Assembly: GCF_021608185.1 (NCBI RefSeq)
Contig: NZ_JAKIHN010000012.1
Location: forward strand, 1-49,495
Length of the DNA: 49,495 nt
Reading direction: 5' to 3'
Source: Flavobacterium anseongense
Lineage (GTDB): Bacteria; Bacteroidota; Bacteroidia; Flavobacteriales; Flavobacteriaceae
Made by a program: the position numbers and the translations under genes. Shown in pieces: positions 8,353-16,724 of this stretch (its first letter is position 1; each line of letters opens with the position of its first letter). Below the pieces are notes generated by a model. It saw only the letters and a program-made list of their open reading frames with translations. It did not search any database and was not told the DNA's origin.

Positions 8353-9819
8353 ATGGGAATCGTAATTAACCAATCCATCAAAAACACCATCATTACCTAT
8401 ATTGGTTTTGTGATTGGAGCTGCTAATGCGTTGTTCATGTACCCGCATTTTTTAGGTGAAAAATTTTATGGATTAACGGGTTATATTTTATCGTCTGCTA
8501 ATGTTATTTTTCCATTAATGGCGTTTGGTGTTCACAATACACTGGTGAAATTTTTCTCTGAATACAAATCCGAAAAAGAAAAAACGCAGTTTCTAAGCTT
8601 TGTTTTGGCACTTCCATTATTAGCAATTATTCCTATCGCCATTATCGGAACTGTTTTTTATGATGGTATTGCTCAATTTTTATCCACTAAAAATGATATT
8701 GTACATGATTATGTTTGGCAAATACCAATTATAGGTTTGTGCATGGGTTATTTTGAGATTTTCTATGCATGGGTAAAAGTACATTTACAATCAGTTTTTG
8801 GGAACTTTATCAAAGAGATTGGCTTGCGTGTTCTGATTTCCATTTTCCTTTTTGCGGTTTATTTTGGAGTGCTTTCTGTAGAACAATTTATTACGGCCAC
8901 GATGCTTGTTTATTTATTGAGCACCATAATCATGTTGTTTTATGCAAACAAAGTAAAAGCTATTTCCTTTGATTTTAAATTCCCTCATAATTCTAAAGCC
9001 ATACTCATCTATTCTAGTTTTATTATTCTTTCGGGCAGTGTTGCCAATATGCTTTTGGATATTGATAAAACAATGCTTAACCAATATGTAAAAATTGAAA
9101 ACATAGCTTACTATTCTGTGGCAATATTTATTGCTACGGTTATTGCTGTTCCAAGTCGTGCAATGCATCAAATTACCTATCCTATTACGGCAAAACTAAT
9201 GACCGAAGGGAAACACGACGAACTAAACGATTTATACAAGAAAACCTCTATTACATTGCAAATCGTTGGCGGATTGGTGCTAGTTGGTATTTTGGTCAAC
9301 ATCGATGAAGTATATACTTTATTACCCAAAAATTATCGAGGTGGTATTTCGGTGGTTTTTCTTATTGGATTGTCTAAATATTTCGACTTGGTTTTAGGAA
9401 ATAACAATGCCATCATTTTCAATTCCAAATACTATAGAGCGGTATTGTTTCTGGGATTGTTTTTAGCTTTTTTTGCGATAACACTCAACAAGATTTTCAT
9501 CCCTATTTATGGTATAAACGGTGCCGCAATTGCTACACTCATTTCGATTACATTATATAGTCTTGCAAAATTACTTTTTGTTGTTATTCGGATGAAACTA
9601 TTCCCTTTTACCTTAAAAAACATATATGCTTTATTGATTGGGTTACTGTGTTTCTTCGGCTTTTATTATTGGGATTTCCCGTTTCACCCTATCCTCAATA
9701 TCATCTTGAAATCAATATTAGTCACTATACTATATGTTGGGTTGGTTTACAAAGCCAATCTTTCGGGTGATATTAATAGTGTTATTAAAAATGTTTTAGG
9801 AAAAGTGAAGTTGCTTTAA
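8353..9819 (+). CDS. Polysaccharide flippase (Wzx/MOP-type)
   Basis: 488 aa, hydrophobic throughout with about 12-14 TM segments. It begins GIVINQSIKNTIITYIGFVIGAANAL, which fits the first helix of PST/MOP-superfamily O-antigen and polysaccharide exporters. The middle INIDKTML-like segment (LLDIDKTMLNQYV) and the later FLIGLSKYFDLVLGNNNAIIFNS region match Flavobacteriia 'polysaccharide biosynthesis' homologues. It likely flips lipid-linked glycan across the inner membrane, completing the YfhO, glycosyltransferase, flippase run. The start is 6 bp after the glycosyltransferase stop. Confidence 0.85.
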   Translation: MGIVINQSIKNTIITYIGFVIGAANALFMYPHFLGEKFYGLTGYILSSANVIFPLMAFGVHNTLVKFFSEYKSEKEKTQFLSFVLALPLLAIIPIAIIGTVFYDGIAQFLSTKNDIVHDYVWQIPIIGLCMGYFEIFYAWVKVHLQSVFGNFIKEIGLRVLISIFLFAVYFGVLSVEQFITATMLVYLLSTIIMLFYANKVKAISFDFKFPHNSKAILIYSSFIILSGSVANMLLDIDKTMLNQYVKIENIAYYSVAIFIATVIAVPSRAMHQITYPITAKLMTEGKHDELNDLYKKTSITLQIVGGLVLVGILVNIDEVYTLLPKNYRGGISVVFLIGLSKYFDLVLGNNNAIIFNSKYYRAVLFLGLFLAFFAITLNKIFIPIYGINGAAIATLISITLYSLAKLLFVVIRMKLFPFTLKNIYALLIGLLCFFGFYYWDFPFHPILNIILKSILVTILYVGLVYKANLSGDINSVIKNVLGKVKLL

Positions 9820-9887
9820 TTTTTTCGGCATAAATAGAACGGATTTTTTTTGTAAATTCGTTATCCAAAAATAAACCAACCAATCTC

Positions 9888-11645
9888 ATGAAAAAATCCT
9901 TTGTTGCACTTGTTGCTTTGCTAGTCATTACAATCACTAGTTGCAAATCTGATAAAAAAGAAAACAACGATAACACCGACGCCAACTTCGCATCATTTGA
10001 AACCAAATTTTTAGATGCTTATTGGAAACAATATCCATCACTTTCCATTATTCAAGGTTATGGAAAGTATTATGACAAACTGGTTATACCAAACGCTGCT
10101 ACTTTTGAAGCTAATGTGGCTTTCTCCAAAAAATGGTTGGCCGATTTAGATGCTTTGGATTATGACCAACTTAGCGATAACAATAAGATAAGCTCCAACA
10201 TCATCAAAAACCAACTCGAAAGCGATATTTGGTACACTACCGTTTTTAAACAACAGGAATGGGATGCATCGATTTATAACATCAGTGGCTCTTGTGATTA
10301 TATCATCAATCAGCCGTATGCGCCTTTGGATGAACGTTTGAAAATCCTAACTAAATATCTGGAGAATACTGATGCCTATTACAAAGCAGCTTTAGAAAAT
10401 TTGAAGCAGCCAACCAAAGAACATATCGAAATGGCTATCAATCAAAACAGAGGCGGAATGCAGTTGTTTGGCAAATCGATTTTCGATTCTATTGCAGCTT
10501 CACATTTAAGCCAGGCTGAGAAAGATGCATTGGAAAAAAATATTGTCAAAGCACTTACTGCCATGAAAGATTATGTAACTGGTTTGGAAAAAATTGACGA
10601 GGATAAAAACTTTAAATTCAAGGATTTCCGAATTGGTAAAAAACTATTTGCCGAAAAATTCAAGTACGATATAGCTGCCGATTTTTCTCCGGAACAGATT
10701 TATGATAAGGCTGTAGCCGATAAAAAAATGTGGCACAAAAAGATGTATGTTACAGCTGATAAAGTTTGGAAAAAATACTATCCAACACAAGCCAAACCAA
10801 AAGACAGTTTAGAAGTAATCCGGATGGTATTGAGCAAAATGCAGGACAATCACGCTACACCGGCTAATTTTTATACAACGTTAAAAAAACAAGTAACCGA
10901 TTTGAAAAAATTCATTATCGAAAAAGACTTATTCGATTTTGATACTGTTTCTCCACCAATCAAGGTGAGATACATGCCCGAATACGCCAGAGGATTTGCA
11001 TTGGCAAGTGCCGAATTTGTGCCGCCGTATCAAAAAAAAGGAACAACTTATTACAATATTGATGACTTAACGCAATATCCGCCGGCTAAAGCTGAAAGTG
11101 CTTTACGCGAAACCAATACGTATTCATCGCAGATATTATCCATCCACGAAGCTGTTCCCGGACATTGCTTACAAGGTATTTACAACAATAAAAAATCACC
11201 CGATGTATTGCGCTCAGTATTCCAAAACGGAGCCATGATTGAAGGCTGGGCTGTATATACTGAAGGCATGATGGTAGAAAATGGTTGGGGCAATCACCAG
11301 CCTGAAATCGAATTGGCTTTAGGTGTTTGGAAACTTCGCGAATTGGCTAATGTGATTATCGATTATGATATTCAATGTCTGAATAAACCAAAAGAAGACA
11401 TCGTAAAATTATTGTCAAAAGAGTGTTTTCAAACCGATCAACAGGTTGAAGAAAAGTATCATAGAGCTACCGTTTCGCAGGTGCAGCTTTGCTCTTACTA
11501 TAGCGGAGCTACAGCCATTCAACAGCTTAGAGATGATTATCAAAAGAAAATGGGCGACAAATACAGCCTGAAAGATTTTCATGAAAAATTCTTGAGTTTT
11601 GGTAGTTCGCCTGTGAAATATATTCGTGAAAGAATGTTAGAATAG
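9888..11645 (+). CDS. DUF885 family lipoprotein, putative metallopeptidase
   Basis: 585 aa with a lipoprotein signal peptide (hydrophobic core then ITSC, lipidated Cys about residue 19) and an Asn/Asp/Lys-rich linker. The body matches DUF885 proteins. The HEAVPGH motif at residues 420-426 supplies the paired His of a zinc-peptidase-like site, and MIEGWAVYTEGMM follows about 30 residues later with the expected third ligand Glu. It is probably a periplasmic or surface peptidase, with unknown substrate. It follows the glycan genes after a 68-bp gap and may have its own promoter. Confidence 0.8.
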   Translation: MKKSFVALVALLVITITSCKSDKKENNDNTDANFASFETKFLDAYWKQYPSLSIIQGYGKYYDKLVIPNAATFEANVAFSKKWLADLDALDYDQLSDNNKISSNIIKNQLESDIWYTTVFKQQEWDASIYNISGSCDYIINQPYAPLDERLKILTKYLENTDAYYKAALENLKQPTKEHIEMAINQNRGGMQLFGKSIFDSIAASHLSQAEKDALEKNIVKALTAMKDYVTGLEKIDEDKNFKFKDFRIGKKLFAEKFKYDIAADFSPEQIYDKAVADKKMWHKKMYVTADKVWKKYYPTQAKPKDSLEVIRMVLSKMQDNHATPANFYTTLKKQVTDLKKFIIEKDLFDFDTVSPPIKVRYMPEYARGFALASAEFVPPYQKKGTTYYNIDDLTQYPPAKAESALRETNTYSSQILSIHEAVPGHCLQGIYNNKKSPDVLRSVFQNGAMIEGWAVYTEGMMVENGWGNHQPEIELALGVWKLRELANVIIDYDIQCLNKPKEDIVKLLSKECFQTDQQVEEKYHRATVSQVQLCSYYSGATAIQQLRDDYQKKMGDKYSLKDFHEKFLSFGSSPVKYIRERMLE

Positions 11646-11660
11646 ATAATATTAACAATA

Positions 11661-12515
11661 ATGAAAAAAATAAACTTTTCAATTGACATCAACGCTCCCA
11701 AAGAAAAAGTATGGTACTCACTTTGGGATGACGAAAATTATCAAAACTGGACAAGTGCTTTTTCCGAAGGTTCGCATGCCATTTCTGACTGGAATGAAGG
11801 AAGCAAGATTTATTTTTTAGGGCCAGGTGGAAGCGGTGGAATGAGCTCCAAAATCAGTATCAAAAAACCTTTTCACACCATGTCCTTTAAGCACATGACC
11901 GAGATAAAGGATTTTAAGGAACTTCCAATTACTAAAGAATCAGAATCGTGGTCCGGTTCAGAAGAGCGCTATGATTTAAGTGAAAATAATGGTATTACAA
12001 CAGTTACTGTAACAATTGATGTAGTAGAACAATTTGCCGATTATTTCAGTGAAACTTTTCCAAAAGCTTTACAGAAACTTAAAGAAATAGCAGAAAACGA
12101 AACAAAATCTATTACAGTCAGAATTTCTACAAATGAAAATCTTGAAAAAGTTTGGGATCATTTCACAAAACCGGAACATATAGTCAACTGGAACAATGCT
12201 TCAGACGATTGGCATTGCCCAAAATCTGAAAACGATTTAAAAGTGGGTGGTACATTTACGGCAACTATGGCCGCGAAAGATGGCTCAGTGAGTTTTGATT
12301 TTACCGGAACCTATTCAGAAGTTATTCCAATGAAAAAATTCGTTTACACCATTGCAGATGGAAGAAAAGTAACGGTTAAGTTTGACGTATTGGATAATCA
12401 TGTAATTGTTACCGAAAACTTTGAACCCGAAAACATTCATTCCATCGAACTACAAAGAGGTGGGTGGCAATCTATATTAGACAACTTTAAAAAATATCTT
12501 GAAAATAAGGGATAA
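11661..12515 (+). CDS. Tandem SRPBCC (START-like/AHSA1) domain protein
   Basis: 284 aa made of two helix-grip domains. Domain 1 (about 1-140) starts NFSIDINAPKEKVWYSLWDDENYQNW. Domain 2 (about 145-283) starts ITVRISTNENLEKVWDHFTKPEHIVNW, the classic AHSA1 opening, with VKFDVLDNHVIVTENFEPE and GGWQSILDNFKKYLEN at its end. Single-domain proteins are about 140 aa, so this is a duplication or fusion. Such folds bind small hydrophobic ligands, and the specific role is unknown. The stop codon lies in a GGGATAA heptamer palindrome. Confidence 0.8.
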   Translation: MKKINFSIDINAPKEKVWYSLWDDENYQNWTSAFSEGSHAISDWNEGSKIYFLGPGGSGGMSSKISIKKPFHTMSFKHMTEIKDFKELPITKESESWSGSEERYDLSENNGITTVTVTIDVVEQFADYFSETFPKALQKLKEIAENETKSITVRISTNENLEKVWDHFTKPEHIVNWNNASDDWHCPKSENDLKVGGTFTATMAAKDGSVSFDFTGTYSEVIPMKKFVYTIADGRKVTVKFDVLDNHVIVTENFEPENIHSIELQRGGWQSILDNFKKYLENKG

Positions 12516-12585
12516 GGGAATAGAGATAAGGGATAAGTAAGTTTTAAATAACTTATCCCTTTTGCCTTATCCCTTATCCCTCTTA
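12506..12585. repeat. GGGATAA heptamer palindrome at a gene end
   Basis: The left arm 12506-12538 is built from 7-bp units (GGGATAA, GGGAATA, GAGATAA, GGGATAA). The right arm 12551-12585 is its near-complement (ACTTATCCC ... TATCCCTCTTA), with a 12-bp AT loop. The SRPBCC stop is inside the left arm. It could act as a terminator-like hairpin but lacks a clean T run. Confidence 0.8.
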
Positions 12586-12616
12586 AATAAAATATGACCT
12601 TTTAAACTTAATAAAA

Positions 12617-13060
12617 ATGGCATCAATCAACCCTTATTTAATTTTCAACGGAAACTGCGAAGCAGCATTCCTATTTTATAAATCTGTATTTGGAGGCGAG
12701 TTTCCTTATATTGGAAAATTCAGCGACATGCCGCCTTCAGAAGATCCAAACTGTCCACCACCATCGGCAGAAGATGCTAACAGAATCATGCACGTTTCCT
12801 TACCCATCGGAAATGGTAGTATTTTGATGGGAAGTGACAGCACGTCACAAAGCGGCGATGTGGTTATTGGAACCAATGTTTCGATGTCGCTTAACACAGA
12901 CAGCAGAGCCGAAGCAGATAAACTTTTCAACGGACTTTCAGCTGGCGGACATATTATAATGGATATGGAAAAAACATTTTGGGGAGCATATTTTGGAATG
13001 TTCGTTGACAAGTTTGGTATTCATTGGATGATAAACTTTGATGAAACACCACAGAAATAA
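12617..13060 (+). CDS. VOC/glyoxalase-fold protein (PhnB-like)
   Basis: 147 aa. It starts INPYLIFNGNCEAAFLFYKSVFGGE, the standard opening of PhnB-like vicinal-oxygen-chelate proteins, and ends FWGAYFGMFVDKFGIHWMINFD. The middle HVSLPIGNGSILMGSD corresponds to the second beta-alpha-beta module. These proteins bind a metal or small molecule and the reaction here is unknown. It is followed by a strong intrinsic terminator. Its proximity to the SRPBCC gene is a common pairing in small-molecule or stress gene sets. Confidence 0.85.
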   Translation: MASINPYLIFNGNCEAAFLFYKSVFGGEFPYIGKFSDMPPSEDPNCPPPSAEDANRIMHVSLPIGNGSILMGSDSTSQSGDVVIGTNVSMSLNTDSRAEADKLFNGLSAGGHIIMDMEKTFWGAYFGMFVDKFGIHWMINFDETPQK

Positions 13061-13080
13061 GAATAATAAACAAGTTCCAC

Positions 13081-13111
13081 AAAGGCATTTCGAAAGGAAT
13101 GCCTTTTTTTT
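13081..13111 (+). terminator. Intrinsic terminator after the VOC gene
   Basis: Stem AAAGGCATT (13081-13089) with AATGCCTTT (13098-13106), 8-nt loop, followed by a T run. Confidence 0.85.
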
Positions 13112-13140
13112 AATATATTAGCATACAAAACTTTACAACC

Positions 13141-14457
13141 ATGAAAACCAACCAACTTGTTTTATTTGCACTTCTCTTTATTTGCTTATCCAATATAAAT
13201 GCTCAAAAAGCTAACTATGCTACTGCTATAAGCACGGCTGCTGATAAAATCGAATCCAAAGTTATTGCTTGGCGACACGATATTCACGAACATCCTGAAC
13301 TCGGAAATCGCGAATTTCGAACTGCAGCTTTAATTGCCAAACATATACAATCATTGGGTATTGAAGTAAAAACCGGAGTTGGAATCACTGGTGTAGTCGG
13401 AATTTTAAAAGGAGACAAACCCGGACCGGTTGTAGCACTTCGCGCCGATATGGATGCGTTGCCTGTGGAAGAAAAAAACAATTTGCCTTATTGTTCCAAA
13501 GTGAAAACCATGTACAACGGTAAAGAAACTTTCGTAATGCATGCCTGCGGACACGATGCACATGTGGCGATATTAATGGGTGTTGCTGAAATGCTTTCGG
13601 GTATGAAAAAAGATTTAAAAGGTACTGTGAAATTCATCTTTCAACCTGCCGAAGAAGGCGTTCCAGCCGGAGAAGAAGGCGGCGCAGCTTTAATGATAAA
13701 AGAAGGCGTACTCGAAAACCCAAAAGTAGATGTTATATTTGGCTTGCATATGAGCGCCCAAACTGAAGTAGGTAAAATTAATTATCGTCCCGGTGGATTT
13801 ATGGCAGCTGTCGGCACTGTCAAAATAACCGTAAAAGGGAAACCATCGCATGGCGCCTATCCTTGGTTTTCCGTTGATCCAATTGTTGTGTCTGCACAAA
13901 TCATCAATAATCTGCAGACTATTGTTAGCCGTAATGTCAATATCACACAAAACGCTGCTGTGGTTACTATTGCTTCCATTCATGGAGGAAATAGAGATAA
14001 TATCATTTCGGAAAATGTTGAAATGTTAGGCACGGTAAGAACTTTTACCGAAGATGATGAAAAACTGGTATATGCACGAATCAGACAAATTGTCGAAAAA
14101 ACTGCAGAAGCAGCCGGAGCAACTGCAGAAGTTATTCTGCCATACGAACATTACTATCCGGTGACTTTCAATAACGAAAAATTAATGGCTGCTATGTTGC
14201 CTTCACTACAAAAAGCTGCAGGCAAAGAAAATGTCAATTTAGCCCCTGCCGTTACCGGTGCTGAAGATTTCTCTTTCTTTCAACAAAAAGTGCCGGGCAT
14301 CTACTTTTTTATAGGTGGTATGCCAAAAGGAACCGATGTTAAAGCTGCAGGTCCTCATCATACTCCTTCATTCATAATAGATGACAGCGCCTTTAAAACC
14401 GGACTAAAAGCAACCTGCAATTTGGTTTTGGATTATATGGAGATGAATAAGAAATAA
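13141..14457 (+). CDS. Secreted M20-family amidohydrolase
   Basis: 438 aa with a signal peptide ending NINAQ at about residue 21. M20D landmarks are all visible: RHDIHEHPELGNREF, ALRADMDALPVEE, HACGHDAHVAIL (metal ligands), FQPAEEG (catalytic Glu pair), GLHMS, and GAEDFSFF near the end. It is a homologue of the hippurate hydrolase / N-acyl-amino-acid amidohydrolase group, releasing an acyl group from an amino acid or amino-sugar derivative, probably in the periplasm. The exact substrate is unknown. It is convergent with the phosphoglucosamine mutase gene through a shared terminator. Confidence 0.88.
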   Translation: MKTNQLVLFALLFICLSNINAQKANYATAISTAADKIESKVIAWRHDIHEHPELGNREFRTAALIAKHIQSLGIEVKTGVGITGVVGILKGDKPGPVVALRADMDALPVEEKNNLPYCSKVKTMYNGKETFVMHACGHDAHVAILMGVAEMLSGMKKDLKGTVKFIFQPAEEGVPAGEEGGAALMIKEGVLENPKVDVIFGLHMSAQTEVGKINYRPGGFMAAVGTVKITVKGKPSHGAYPWFSVDPIVVSAQIINNLQTIVSRNVNITQNAAVVTIASIHGGNRDNIISENVEMLGTVRTFTEDDEKLVYARIRQIVEKTAEAAGATAEVILPYEHYYPVTFNNEKLMAAMLPSLQKAAGKENVNLAPAVTGAEDFSFFQQKVPGIYFFIGGMPKGTDVKAAGPHHTPSFIIDDSAFKTGLKATCNLVLDYMEMNKK

Positions 14458-14460
14458 TAA

Positions 14461-14488
14461 AAAACCCTTTCCAATTAGAAAGGGTTTT
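14461..14488. terminator. Bidirectional terminator between convergent genes
   Basis: Perfect 11-bp stem AAAACCCTTTC / GAAAGGGTTTT around a 6-nt loop. A- and T-rich flanks serve both strands. Confidence 0.85.
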
Positions 14489-14492
14489 GTTT

Positions 14493-15890
14493 TTATAATC
14501 CGGCCACAGCCTTTATCTCATCAATAATTCGCAATGCTAACTTATCTGCTTCAGTTTGCGTTCCCGCTTCAGTATAAATACGAATAATTGGCTCTGTATT
14601 TGACTTTCTTAAATGAACCCAATTTTCAGCAAAGTCAATTTTCACTCCGTCAATGGTATTGATTTCTTCATTTTTATATTTTTCTGTCATCGCAACCAAA
14701 ATGGCGTCAACATCAATTTGTGGCGTCAACTCAATTTTGTTTTTGCTCATATAATATTGCGGATACGATGCTCTTAATTCGGCTACAGTCATATCAAGAT
14801 TTGCTAAATGTGTCAGAAACAAAGCCACACCAACCAAACTATCTCTGCCGTAATGTGATTCAGGGTAAATGATTCCACCATTTCCTTCGCCACCTATAAT
14901 AGCATTAGTTTTCTTCATTAATTCGACAACATTCACTTCGCCAACAGCACTCGCCTGGTAGCTTCCGTTATGTTTGTTGGTGATGTCTCTCAAAGCTCGG
15001 GAAGATGACATATTGGAAACCGTATTTCCGGGAGTTTTACTCAATACATAATCGGCGCAAGCCACCAAAGTATATTCTTCGCCAAACATTTCACCATCAT
15101 TTGAAATGAATGCCAAACGGTCAACATCAGGGTCAACCACAATTCCGAAATCGGCTTTTTCTTCTACAACCAATTTACAGATATCACCCAAATGCTCTTT
15201 CAAAGGTTCCGGATTGTGTGGAAAATGTCCGTTTGGTTCGCAGTATAATTTCACGCACTCCACTCCCATTTGCTCTAATAATTTCGGAATAATAATACCA
15301 CCCGAAGAATTCACCCCATCAACAACAACCTTGAATTTTCTTTTGGCTACAGCTTCAGCATCAACCAAAGGCAATTCCAAAACCTCATCAATATGAATAT
15401 CCATATAGGCATCATTCACCGTAATTTCACCCAACGAATCCACATCCGAAAAATCAAAAGCTTCTGATTCGGCTATTTCTAAAATCAATTCACCTTCTTT
15501 TCCGCTTAAAAATTCGCCTTTGGCATTCAATAATTTCAAAGCATTCCATTGTTTCGGATTGTGCGAAGCCGTAAGGATAATTCCACCATCAGCCTTTTCC
15601 ATTGGAACGGCAATCTCAACAGTTGGTGTAGTTGATAATCCCAAATCGATAACATTAATTCCTAATCCGACTAAAGTATTTACCACCAAATTATGAATCA
15701 TCGGTCCCGATATACGCGCATCCCTTCCAATTACAACTTTTAATTTTCTATTGTCATTGCTATTGATGCTGTTTTTTAAAAAAGTTCCATAAGCCGAAGC
15801 AAATTTCACTGCGTCAACCGGAGTTAAATTATCACCAACTTTTCCGCCAATGGTACCGCGAATTCCCGATATAGATTTTATTAATGTCAT
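14493..15890 (-). CDS. glmM: Phosphoglucosamine mutase-type phosphohexomutase
   Basis: 465 aa with all four alpha-D-phosphohexomutase domains. The catalytic phosphoserine loop is TASHNP (Ser109). The Mg site is DPDVDRLAF, the sugar-binding loop GEGNGGI, and the phosphate-binding loop RKSNTEPIIRIYTEAG. The NPKQWNALKLL sequence after the Ser loop resembles archaeal-type GlmM. The enzyme would convert glucosamine-6-phosphate to glucosamine-1-phosphate for UDP-GlcNAc and hence peptidoglycan and glycans. Family membership is certain. Sugar preference (GlmM versus phosphomannomutase/phosphoglucomutase) is inferred from Bacteroidota homologues. Confidence 0.82.
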   Translation of the reverse strand: MTLIKSISGIRGTIGGKVGDNLTPVDAVKFASAYGTFLKNSINSNDNRKLKVVIGRDARISGPMIHNLVVNTLVGLGINVIDLGLSTTPTVEIAVPMEKADGGIILTASHNPKQWNALKLLNAKGEFLSGKEGELILEIAESEAFDFSDVDSLGEITVNDAYMDIHIDEVLELPLVDAEAVAKRKFKVVVDGVNSSGGIIIPKLLEQMGVECVKLYCEPNGHFPHNPEPLKEHLGDICKLVVEEKADFGIVVDPDVDRLAFISNDGEMFGEEYTLVACADYVLSKTPGNTVSNMSSSRALRDITNKHNGSYQASAVGEVNVVELMKKTNAIIGGEGNGGIIYPESHYGRDSLVGVALFLTHLANLDMTVAELRASYPQYYMSKNKIELTPQIDVDAILVAMTEKYKNEEINTIDGVKIDFAENWVHLRKSNTEPIIRIYTEAGTQTEADKLALRIIDEIKAVAGL

Positions 15891-15911
15891 TTTGTGTTTT
15901 GTTTAGGAGTA

Positions 15912-15919
15912 CAAATATA
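15912..15919 (-). promoter_or_regulatory. Candidate -7 element (TATATTTG) for glmM
   Basis: Minus-strand TATATTTG matches TAnnTTTG, 21 bp upstream of ATG 15890. The -33 region would fall in the CTAAGGTA octamer array, and no TTG is evident there. Confidence 0.55.
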
Positions 15920-15927
15920 AAAAAGTT

Positions 15928-16052
15928 ACTAAGGTACTAAGGTACTAAGGTGCTAAGTTTTTAAATGCTTGTGCTTAAAAGGCAAACTTTTTCTATATTT
16001 ACAAAACAACACAGAGCAATTCTTAGTTCCTCAGAACCTTAGAACCTCAGCG
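15928..16052. repeat. Inverted pair of CTAAGGTA-like octamer arrays between divergent genes
   Basis: The left array 15928-15957 is ACTAAGGT x3 then GCTAAG. The right array 16021-16052, read on the minus strand, is GCTGAGGT, TCTAAGGT, TCTGAGGA, ACTAAG. The two arms are inverted with 63 bp between them, so they could form a large stem enclosing the putative promoter of the 16067 gene. Confidence 0.75.
15969..16001 (+). promoter_or_regulatory. Weak candidate promoter for the acpH-like gene
   Basis: TTG (15969-15971), 22 bp, then TATATTTA (15994-16001), one mismatch from TAnnTTTG. It lies between the two octamer arrays. Confidence 0.35.
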
Positions 16053-16066
16053 CCTAAAAAACAAAC

Positions 16067-16657
16067 ATGAACTTTCTAGCGCACATCTATCTTTCAGGCG
16101 ACAACGATTTGTTAAAAATCGGGAACTTTATGGCGGATAGTATTCGTGGACATAGTTATGATGTATATCCAATGGAAATTCAAAAAGGAATTCTACTGCA
16201 TCGTTCTATAGATAGTTTTACCGATATGCATCCCATTTATAGGCAAAGCAAACATCGTTTACATGAAAAATACGGCCATTATTCAGGTGTGATTATGGAT
16301 ATTTTTTATGATCATTTTTTGGCCAAAAACTGGAGCGATTATTCGAGTGAAAACCTGCAGGATTATGCCGAAAACTTCTATCTATTGCTAAAAGAAAACT
16401 ACGATATACTCACCGAAAGAGTAAAAGGAATGATGCCTTATATGATTGCCCGAAACTGGTTCGTAAGTTATTCGACTATTGCCGGTTTGGAAATGATAAT
16501 GTTTCAAATGGATCATCGCACCAAAAACCGTGTTGACATGCACGAATCGATAGTTGAACTGCATAAATATTACACCGAATTCGAAACAGAATTCAAACTG
16601 TTTTTCGAAGAATTGCGTCAGCATTGCAAGGAAAAATTAAAAGAGTTAAACAGATAA
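16067..16657 (+). CDS. acpH: Acyl carrier protein phosphodiesterase-like protein (AcpH/DUF479)
   Basis: 196 aa. The N-terminus MNFLAHIYLSGDNDLLKIGNFMAD and the following GILLHRSIDSFTD are diagnostic of the AcpH family, an HD-type hydrolase fold. KHRLHEKYGHYSGVIMDIFYDHFLAKNW supplies the His/Asp metal-binding set. AcpH removes 4'-phosphopantetheine from holo-ACP, and that role is inferred from the family. Full family length, no signal peptide. Confidence 0.8.
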   Translation: MNFLAHIYLSGDNDLLKIGNFMADSIRGHSYDVYPMEIQKGILLHRSIDSFTDMHPIYRQSKHRLHEKYGHYSGVIMDIFYDHFLAKNWSDYSSENLQDYAENFYLLLKENYDILTERVKGMMPYMIARNWFVSYSTIAGLEMIMFQMDHRTKNRVDMHESIVELHKYYTEFETEFKLFFEELRQHCKEKLKELNR

Positions 16658-16724
16658 TTTATGAGCTTAATGATACAAAATACCGATTTCAAGATGTATT
16701 TTAGCAAATTCAAAGATTGAATAA

